Part shown: piece by piece, positions 58,558 to 64,000 of the stretch | How the letters are laid out: each line of letters begins with the position of its first letter | How positions within the stretch are numbered: position 1 is the stretch's first letter | Assembly (NCBI GenBank): GCA_963737075.1 | Contig: CAVTRI010000002.1 | Span: 310,001-374,000, forward strand | DNA from: CAVTRI01 sp963737075 | Lineage (GTDB): Bacteria > Actinomycetota > Acidimicrobiia > Acidimicrobiales > Palsa-688 | Direction: 5' to 3' | Length of the DNA: 64,000 nt | Program-made: the position numbers and the translations under genes | Notes under the pieces: model-generated | The model's input: the letters and a program-made list of their open reading frames with translations, nothing else | Databases searched by the model: none | What the model was told of the DNA's origin: nothing

Positions 58558-59693
58558 CTGCCGATCTTGGCGATCGCGGTGTTGACCTTCGGGACGACCG
58601 ACGTGGGAAGGGGCACGAAGTTGACCTTCTGCAGGTATTGCGGCTGGCTACCGCCGCTCGTGTCGATCGCGAAAGACAGGAACGTGCGGCTCGCCAGCGC
58701 CTTGTTGGTGTCGCTCTGCTTCTGGTTGACCACGAGGTACTCGAAGTTCACGATGGGATAGGACTGGGCGCCAGAGGCGTAGATCAGCGACACGGCCAGG
58801 CTGTCGGGGATCTTGCCGGTCAACGCGTCGACTGCCGAGGTAATCGTGGCCTGACTCGGCAGGAGGAAGTTGCCCGCCTGGTTCTTCAACATCGCCTGGC
58901 CAAGCCCGGCCGCGGTCGCGCTGGCCTGGGCGCTGATGCCGACGTATGCCACGCAGCCCGGCGTCGCCTTGCAGGTCTGGACCATGCCCGGGTTGCCGCT
59001 GGCGGTCAGCTCCCCGCCCACCGACGGCCAGGTGACGGTCGTCCCGTAGTTGGGCCCGTTGTTCCAGGTGGTGTTGGTCGCCGACAGGAAGCTGGTAAAG
59101 AGGAACGTGTCACCGGATGAGTCGACCCGCCGTACGGGGACGATGGAGGTGGCCGGGAGGTTGGCCCCCGGGTTGAGGGAGGCGATCTGCGGGTCGTTCC
59201 ACTTGGAGATTTTGCCCTGATAGATCTGCGCCAGCACGTCCCCAGAGAGCTTCATACTGCTGACACCGGGCACGTTGTAGTCAACGGATTGCGCCGAGAC
59301 GGCGATGGGGATATTGGAAAGAGTCGGGTGCTGCTGCATTTGCCCGGGTGTCAGGTAGGCGTCGGAGCCGCCCATGTCGACGACGCCGTTGGAGACGTCC
59401 GTGATGCCCTTGCCGGACCCACCAGCGGCCGGCTGCAACGTGATGTTCGGGAACTTCTGCTTCAGGGGTGCGATGAGCTCCTGCAAGAACGGGAAGAGGA
59501 GGCTGGAGCCGTCTTCGGTGAGGGTGACCGGGCTCGGCGGGTTTCCTGTCGAGGGGGTGGCCGCCGAGGACGCTCCGGCGGTCGCCGATGTCCCCGCGGA
59601 AGCCGTGGTGGCGCTGCTAGTGGACTTGGACGAACTTCCGCAGGCTGCGGCCATGAAGGCGACAGCGAGAGCAAGGGCAATAAGGCGTTTCAA
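58554..59693 (-). CDS. pstS: Phosphate-binding lipoprotein PstS
   Basis: 379 residues. Signal segment IALALAVAFMAAAC ends in a lipobox Cys at residue 18, then a Ser/Thr/Ala linker. Phosphate-binding elements: EDGSSLLFPFLQ, AAGGSGKGITDVSNGVVDMG (the second loop around the anion) and VRRVDSSGDTFLFTSFLSAT, all conserved in PstS. It captures phosphate outside the cell and delivers it to PstC/PstA. Upstream is a clear Pho box (59792-59823). Confidence 0.95.
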   Translation of the reverse strand: MKRLIALALAVAFMAAACGSSSKSTSSATTASAGTSATAGASSAATPSTGNPPSPVTLTEDGSSLLFPFLQELIAPLKQKFPNITLQPAAGGSGKGITDVSNGVVDMGGSDAYLTPGQMQQHPTLSNIPIAVSAQSVDYNVPGVSSMKLSGDVLAQIYQGKISKWNDPQIASLNPGANLPATSIVPVRRVDSSGDTFLFTSFLSATNTTWNNGPNYGTTVTWPSVGGELTASGNPGMVQTCKATPGCVAYVGISAQASATAAGLGQAMLKNQAGNFLLPSQATITSAVDALTGKIPDSLAVSLIYASGAQSYPIVNFEYLVVNQKQSDTNKALASRTFLSFAIDTSGGSQPQYLQKVNFVPLPTSVVPKVNTAIAKIGS

Positions 59694-59791
59694 CGGGAGT
59701 CTCCTCCGGGCTAGGTTTCGGGCCGGGCGGCCGTCGGCTGCGTGCCGGGCCGGGCGGCGGTCGTTGTCGGACGGCCCACGACGTTAGAAAT

Positions 59792-59823
59792 GGCACGTGA
59801 ACGGTCAGTGAACAGCAGGGAAC
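59792..59823 (-). promoter_or_regulatory. Pho box upstream of pstS
   Basis: Read leftward: GTTCCCTGCT, GTTCACTGACC, GTTCACGTGCC, three GTTC units at 10-11 base spacing, about 99 bases before the pstS start. A TAACGT -10-like hexamer follows within ten bases. It matches the box at 33154 and marks pstSCA as a PhoP/RegX3 target. Confidence 0.82.
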
Positions 59824-59890
59824 GGCGCGGTTCACAGGCCACGAACAGCCGGCGACCGTGGGCGCCGACGACCGCCCGGGGTGCCGGCGT

Positions 59891-60364
59891 CTACACCAGG
59901 TGGGATGTCCAGGCGTCGGGGTCGGCGACCATCGCCCGCACGTGCTCGGGCAGCTCGCCGTCGACCAGGTCCGCGAGGGTGACCTGTTCGAGCACGTCGC
60001 GCAGGCTGGCCCTCACCGCCACCCAGACGTCGGACAGCCGCTCGGCCGGCCCGTGGTAGGCGATCCCTTCCGGCCGCTGCCCGCGCACACTGGCCAGAGG
60101 TCCGTCCGTAGCCCGCATGACGTCGGCGACGCTGATGTCCTCGGGAGCCCGGGCCAGCCAATACCCACCGTCGGCTCCTCGCCGGCTGTTGAGCAGGCCG
60201 GCCTGCCGCAGCTCGGCCAGGATCGCTTCCAGGAATTTGGCCGGTAGCTGCTGGGCGGCCGCCAGCTGGTCCCCTTTACGCGGGGCGGCTGCCCCCTGGG
60301 AACCCGCGGCGGCCAGCTCGATCAGCGCTCGGATGCCGTAATCGGCTTTGGCCGAGATCTGCAC
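59891..60364 (-). CDS. Rrf2 family transcriptional regulator lacking Fe-S cysteines
   Basis: 157 residues. The N-terminal winged helix ISAKADYGIRALIELAA and LPAKFLEAILAELRQAGLL then NSRRGADGGYWLARAPEDIS (wing) are standard Rrf2. The protein contains no cysteine at all, so it cannot bind a [2Fe-2S] cluster as IscR or NsrR do, and must sense something else (as CymR-type members do). It is followed leftward by the pstS promoter region and preceded by the histidine phosphatase. Confidence 0.88.
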   Translation of the reverse strand: MQISAKADYGIRALIELAAAGSQGAAAPRKGDQLAAAQQLPAKFLEAILAELRQAGLLNSRRGADGGYWLARAPEDISVADVMRATDGPLASVRGQRPEGIAYHGPAERLSDVWVAVRASLRDVLEQVTLADLVDGELPEHVRAMVADPDAWTSHLV

Positions 60365-60382
60365 CGGGGACCATCCGCCCGC

Positions 60383-60844
60383 TCAGCTCCCGGGCGGGAG
60401 ATAGGTGGCCTTGACGAAGCGTCCCCCGTTCGAGTCGAGGACCCAGGTGGAGCCCTTCGCCTGCCGGGGGTTGGGGCCGAGGTCGAGGCGGTCCTCGTCT
60501 GCCAGGGCAACCAGGATCTCGGGGACCACGTCACCGTGGGTGCACAACGCAATCTTTTCGCCGGCAACGGATCGCATGAGTGCCAGCGCTTCTTGCGCGG
60601 CGCCTTCGGCGAGATCCTCCGCGGCTTCGACGGGGAGGGCGAGCGAACGGGCCAGCGGGGCCACGGTTTCGAAGCATCGGGTGTACGGGCTCGACAGGAT
60701 CCGCTGCGGCGACCATGGCGCTAGCAGGTCGACCAACCGTTTGGCTTGCCGATAGCCGCGGCCGGAGAGTGGGCGGAGCCGGTCGTCGCGCGACCAGTCG
60801 CGGCGGCTCCCGGCATGGGCATGCCGGATCAGCAGCACGGACAC
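60383..60844 (-). CDS. Histidine phosphatase (SixA/RHG superfamily)
   Basis: 153 residues from GTG 60844 (GTG 60838 also possible). Catalytic LLIRHAHAGSRRDWSRDDRL then RPLSGRGYRQA is the RHG motif, SSPYTRCFETVAPLA gives the second Arg and LCTHGDVVPEILV the distal His. It resembles the C-terminal phosphatase half of mycobacterial MutT1, whose Nudix half has a possible counterpart in the Nudix-VOC gene at 61894-62739. Substrate may be a phospho-His or a nucleotide-derived phosphate. Confidence 0.85.
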   Translation of the reverse strand: MSVLLIRHAHAGSRRDWSRDDRLRPLSGRGYRQAKRLVDLLAPWSPQRILSSPYTRCFETVAPLARSLALPVEAAEDLAEGAAQEALALMRSVAGEKIALCTHGDVVPEILVALADEDRLDLGPNPRQAKGSTWVLDSNGGRFVKATYLPPGS

Positions 60845-60915
60845 CGCTACAGTCTGCCAGAGCCGCACCGGGCCGTCGTCCCCAGAGCGCGCGAGCGCCC
60901 TACCCTTTTGCCCTA

Positions 60916-61887
60916 ATGGCGCGCCACTCGAAGCCGCACGGCTGGGTGCCGGGCCGGACGGCAAAAGGCTGGATGCCAGGCCGGGCGAGCCGGGGGGCAA
61001 GGATGGGCCCCTTTCGACACACGCTCCGGGAGGTCGGGCTGGCCCTGATCACCGCGGGGGCGATCGTGGTGCTGTTTGCCGTCTACCAGCTCTTCGGGAC
61101 GTCGCTAACGGAACGGCACCACCAGACCAGCCTCAAGAAGACGTTCAACCAGGCGGTCGCCGCCCACCGCGAGTCCCCCACCATTGGTGCTCCCGCCCCC
61201 ACAACGGCGGCGGCCGCCATTGCGGGTGGGGTCATCGACCACCTCGTGATCCCCAGGATCTCTGTCGACAGGTACGTCGTGGAAGGCGTTACCGATGACG
61301 ACCTCACCAAGGGACCCGGCCACTATCCCCAAACGGTGCTCCCCGGCGAGCAAGGTAACGCCGCCATCGCCGGGCACCGCACGACGTATGGGGCGCCCTT
61401 TTTCCGGCTCAACGAGCTGTCTGTCGGCGACCAGATCTTGATCACCAACCTGGCCGGCCAGGAGTTCGTCTACAAGGTCAGCCGCCCGCCGTTCGTCGTC
61501 TCCCCGACGGACGTGGCCCTTCTCGACCCCACCACCACCGCCCAGCTGACGCTGACCACATGCAACCCCCGCTTTTCGGCCAGCCGCCGCCTTATCGTCG
61601 TCGCCTCCCTGGCCGGCAAGGCGCTGCCGGTCACCCATCCGGCGCAGCTGGCGGCGGCGCCGCCGGCGGCAGAGGACAACCTCGGTCAGGGCAACAGCGG
61701 CGCCTGGCCGGCGGCGCTCGGGTTCGGCGCCCTGGTGGTGCTGGCGTGGATCGGCACCCGCCTGGCGATCAACCGCACTCGCCGCTGGTGGCGCTTGGCC
61801 GCGTACGTCTTCGGCATCGGGGTCTGCCTGATCCCGCTGTGGTTCGCGTTCGAGAACGTGGTGCGGCTGCTGCCTCCCAATATCTGA
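60916..61887 (+). CDS. Sortase (class E/D-like) with two membrane anchors
   Basis: 323 residues from ATG 60916. N-terminal basic region, a membrane helix (LALITAGAIVVLFAVYQLFG, about 40-60), the sortase barrel (100-240) with catalytic His in NAAIAGHRTTYGAPFFRL, Cys in TLTTCNPRFSASRRL and the Arg following it, and two C-terminal helices (LGFGALVVLAWIGTRLAI, LAAYVFGIGVCLIPLWFAF). It would join LPxTG-like or LAxTG surface proteins to the wall. No substrate with a sorting signal lies in the window. It is convergent with the Nudix-VOC gene, six bases apart. Confidence 0.9.
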   Translation: MARHSKPHGWVPGRTAKGWMPGRASRGARMGPFRHTLREVGLALITAGAIVVLFAVYQLFGTSLTERHHQTSLKKTFNQAVAAHRESPTIGAPAPTTAAAAIAGGVIDHLVIPRISVDRYVVEGVTDDDLTKGPGHYPQTVLPGEQGNAAIAGHRTTYGAPFFRLNELSVGDQILITNLAGQEFVYKVSRPPFVVSPTDVALLDPTTTAQLTLTTCNPRFSASRRLIVVASLAGKALPVTHPAQLAAAPPAAEDNLGQGNSGAWPAALGFGALVVLAWIGTRLAINRTRRWWRLAAYVFGIGVCLIPLWFAFENVVRLLPPNI

Positions 61888-61893
61888 AGACGA

Positions 61894-62739
61894 TCAGTAG
61901 TGCCGCAACTCGACGAGGTAGCCGTCGGGGTCGCGCACGTACAGAGACGTGCCGGTGCCTCGCGCGCCGAAGCGGGGGGCGGGGCCGTCGACGACCTCGA
62001 ACTGTCCCGACGCTTTTACCGCGTCGAGGTCGGTGCGTTCGACGACCAGGCACAGGTGGTCCATGCCCCGCCCGGCCTCGCCTGCCAGCCCGACAGCGCC
62101 ATCGGCTACTCCCGCGCCCGGGGTGAGCAGATCGATGATGGTGTCCCCAGAGACCCGCACGGAGGGGAACGGCACCTCGCCCCGCCACCACGCCTCTACG
62201 CGGACCGCTTCCAGCCCGAGCTGCCCGCACCAGAACCGTAGGGATCGTTCGATATCGGCCACCCACAGCACCACGTGGTCCATCGCCGACACTGCGATCG
62301 ACGCCGCGGCACCTACTGCGTCCGGAAGCCCGTCGAGCACCGTCTGGTCACGCTGGTACGTGAGGCGCGCCCGGGCCTCGGCGAGGGGCAGCCACACGAC
62401 ATCGTCGACCTCGTTGGCCGGCCGCGCTTCGCCCCCCAACACGGTCATGGCCCAGTAGCGCACCTTCTTGTACTTGCCGCTGCGGTCGAGATAGGCGGTG
62501 GTCGCCAGCTCGGGACCGATTCGGCCGTCCACCGATGCTTCTTCGAACACCTCACGTCGCGCCGCCTCTTCGTCCGACTCGCCGGGGTCGACCTTGCCCT
62601 TCGGCAGACTCCAGTCGTCGTAGCGAGGCCGGTGGATCAGCAGCACCTCGATCCCGTCGCCGCCCCGCCGCCACACGGCGCCGCCGGCGGCCCGCACGGG
62701 CTGGCCCGCGGGCGCGGGCGCGGCGACATTGTCGCTCAC
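61894..62739 (-). CDS. Nudix hydrolase fused to a VOC-domain protein
   Basis: 281 residues from GTG 62739, whose GTGA overlaps the true ppk1 stop. The Nudix box is GKVDPGESDEEAARREVFEE (about 48-67) within a MutT1-like domain (VRAAGGAVWRRGG, RPRYDDWSLPKGK). A short Ala/Val linker follows, then a VOC domain (from about residue 152: MDHVVLWVADIERSLRFWCG, MDHLCLVVERTDLD, YVRDPDGYLVELRHY with both His and the terminal Glu metal ligands). No stop separates them; an ATG at the VOC start (62286-62284) might allow separate initiation. Nudix removes nucleoside diphosphates; the VOC role is unknown. Confidence 0.78.
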   Translation of the reverse strand: MSDNVAAPAPAGQPVRAAGGAVWRRGGDGIEVLLIHRPRYDDWSLPKGKVDPGESDEEAARREVFEEASVDGRIGPELATTAYLDRSGKYKKVRYWAMTVLGGEARPANEVDDVVWLPLAEARARLTYQRDQTVLDGLPDAVGAAASIAVSAMDHVVLWVADIERSLRFWCGQLGLEAVRVEAWWRGEVPFPSVRVSGDTIIDLLTPGAGVADGAVGLAGEAGRGMDHLCLVVERTDLDAVKASGQFEVVDGPAPRFGARGTGTSLYVRDPDGYLVELRHY

Positions 62740-64000
62740 GAGAGACCCGGCACGTGCAGGGCCTGGTTTTCCCGATGGCGCCGAGAACGGGCGAGCGCCA
62801 GGTCCTGCAGGCACTGCTGGGCGCTGAACCCGGCGACAACGGGCACCTTGTGCCATGTCCCGTCGCCCGACAGCTCCCACGCGAGAGCGTCGTCGGCCAG
62901 CTCGACCTCGAGGATTCTGGCGGAGCCGCGCTCGCAGCGCGTCCGGAAGCACCGCCACCACCGCCTCCACCCGCCGGTCCAGGTTGCGATCCATCATGTC
63001 CGCCGAGCCAATGAAGTACTCGCCGCCATCTGGAAGCACCCGGGGTACGTTCGCATTCGGCGGCATAGTGCCATCGGCACCGTCCCCCTCCGAAGCGTCG
63101 GTCTCAGCCGTCAGTTCGGAGACCGGCGGTGCACCCGCACCGAAGAAGAAGATCCTCGAGTGCTCGAGCCATCGCCCGACGATGCTGCGCACCCGAATGT
63201 TCTCGGACAGACCGGGCACCCCCGGGCGCAAACAGCAAATGGCCCTGGCCAGCAGGTCGATCTGAACCCCGGCCTGTGACGCGTCGTACAGGGCGTCGAT
63301 GATCGTCTTGTCGACGAGATTGTTGAGCTTCCAGACGATCCGCCCGCGCTCCCCCAACGCCGCCTCCCGTTCGATCAGTTCGAGCATGCGGGGGCGCAGG
63401 TCTGTCGGCGCGACGAGCAGGCGCCGGTAGTTGACCCGGCGGCTGTAGCCGGTCAGGAGGTTGAACAGATCGGTGAGGTCCGCCCCCAGCTCCGGCGACG
63501 CCGTGAACACCCCTAGGTCCTCGTACAGCCGCCCCGTGATGGAGTTGTAGTTCCCGGTGCCGACGTGGCAGTAGCGGCGGATCCCATCGGGCTCCTGGCG
63601 GACCACGAGCGCGGTCTTCGAGTGCGTCTTCAGACCGACGAGGCCGTACACCACATGCACGCCCACCTCCTCCAGCGCCCTCGCCCACGCCACGTTGGCT
63701 GCTTCGTCGCCCCGGGCTTTCAGCTCTACGAGCGCCGCCACCTGCTTGCCCGACTCGGCGGCCCGGATGAGCGCCTGGACGATCGGGCTGTCGCCGGACG
63801 TCCGGTACAGGGTCTGCTTGATGGCCAGGACGTTGGGGTCCTTGGCCGCCTGGACGATGAACGCCTCTACCGACTGGGCGAAGCTGTCGTAGGGATGCTG
63901 GACGAGCAGGTCGCCGCGCTGGATGGCGGAGAAAAAGTCGACCGATTCGTCGTCCGCAGATGCCAGGCGAGCCGGGGTCACCGGCACGAAGGCCTCGTCC
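62736..64000 (-). CDS. ppk1: Polyphosphate kinase 1 (3' half, frameshifted; cut by window edge)
   Basis: The frame is open at base 64000, so the N-terminal half lies outside. Ppk1 C-domain motifs are FVPVTPARL, GDLLVQHPYDSFAQSVEAFI, LAIKQTLYRTSGDSPIVQAL, GLKTHSKTALVV (phosphorylated-His region), RRYCHVGTGNYNSITGRLYE and WLEHSRIFFFG (second His). Homology then changes frame near 62920 and finishes as ILEVELADDALAWEL, GFSAQQCLQDLALARSRRHR to TGA at 62736. One extra base near 62920 explains it. Without correction the protein would read on into the Nudix gene. The enzyme makes polyphosphate from ATP, fitting the Pho genes nearby. Confidence 0.87.

Noticed and set aside
61894..63987. One 697-residue Ppk1-Nudix-VOC protein
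   Set aside because: The true Ppk1 C-terminus is readable in another frame with its own TGA overlapping the Nudix start, so the fusion at this point results from an indel.
1..64000. CRISPR arrays, tRNA, rRNA or insertion sequences
   Set aside because: No regularly spaced direct repeats, cloverleaf candidates, rRNA-like segments, transposase motifs or terminal inverted repeats were recognised by eye; a covariance-model scan would be needed to exclude small RNAs.

Overview
The window is high-GC, densely packed bacterial DNA and looks like part of an actinobacterial chromosome, plausibly class Acidimicrobiia. The class is an inference. The phylum rests on a DUF2342-type zinc-protease-fold protein, a UPF0182 membrane protein, two mycothiol-dependent-isomerase-like (DinB fold) genes, a PDZ-Lon (YlbL-like) protein, a membrane-anchored sortase, a GH15 trehalase-type enzyme with OtsA, and 11-bp GTTCAC-type Pho boxes. 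No rRNA, tRNA, CRISPR array, insertion sequence or phage module was found.

Layout. 0-3.1 kb: edge-cut amidohydrolase, then a TetR-led operon (TetR, DinB-like protein, metallo-beta-lactamase fold protein) behind a promoter overlapped by tetO-like palindromes. 3.2-6.8 kb: secreted TAP-like peptidase and a NarL-type two-component pair. 6.8-15.5 kb: small accessory enzymes (methyltransferase, GNAT, hemerythrin, peptidase E, SixA-type phosphatases, VOC protein, ArsB-like permease, stand-alone LigD-type polymerase). 15.9-19.5 kb: a tightly coupled cluster of glycosyltransferase, PIG-L deacetylase, CelD/BcsL-type acyltransferase and second PIG-L deacetylase, which looks like a glycoconjugate or pseudodisaccharide pathway parallel in logic to mycothiol synthesis. 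19.5-21.2 kb: NYN-like gene overlapped in antisense by a membrane glycosyltransferase-like gene.

21.2-31.8 kb is notable for decay. A pyruvate-oxidase-like TPP enzyme has lost its catalytic core, a lactate-dehydrogenase-like FAD/Fe-S oxidase is split by one base in a C6 run, an APC permease is frameshifted and a flavoprotein has lost its middle. Intact neighbours include an alpha/beta hydrolase-LuxR fusion, a cupredoxin lipoprotein and a TetR repressor.

33-44.8 kb: Pho-box-controlled PHS phosphate symporter, otsA, AlkB-like oxygenase, UPF0182 protein, a DivIVA-like coiled-coil protein with a phage-gpF-like Cys/His tail, a pseudo-isochorismatase/PDZ/Lon fusion, a Pro-rich membrane protein and a HEAT-repeat protein. 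44.8-53.7 kb: GH15 trehalase-type enzyme, mreB with an apparent CTG start, small membrane protein, moaE, an HtrA-like pseudoprotease, an extended SDR, the DUF2342 protein and an MFS carrier.

53.8-59.8 kb is the phosphate regulon: phoR-phoP-like sensor and regulator transcribed leftward, pstB rightward on its own, and pstS-pstC-pstA leftward behind a strong Pho box. With the PHS symporter and an edge-cut polyphosphate kinase, about 8 genes serve phosphate sensing, uptake and storage. 59.9-64 kb: Rrf2 regulator, histidine phosphatase, sortase, a Nudix-VOC fusion and the frameshifted 3' half of ppk1.

Several single-base frameshifts in or next to short runs could be sequencing errors. The two internal deletions cannot be explained that way, except as assembly collapse.
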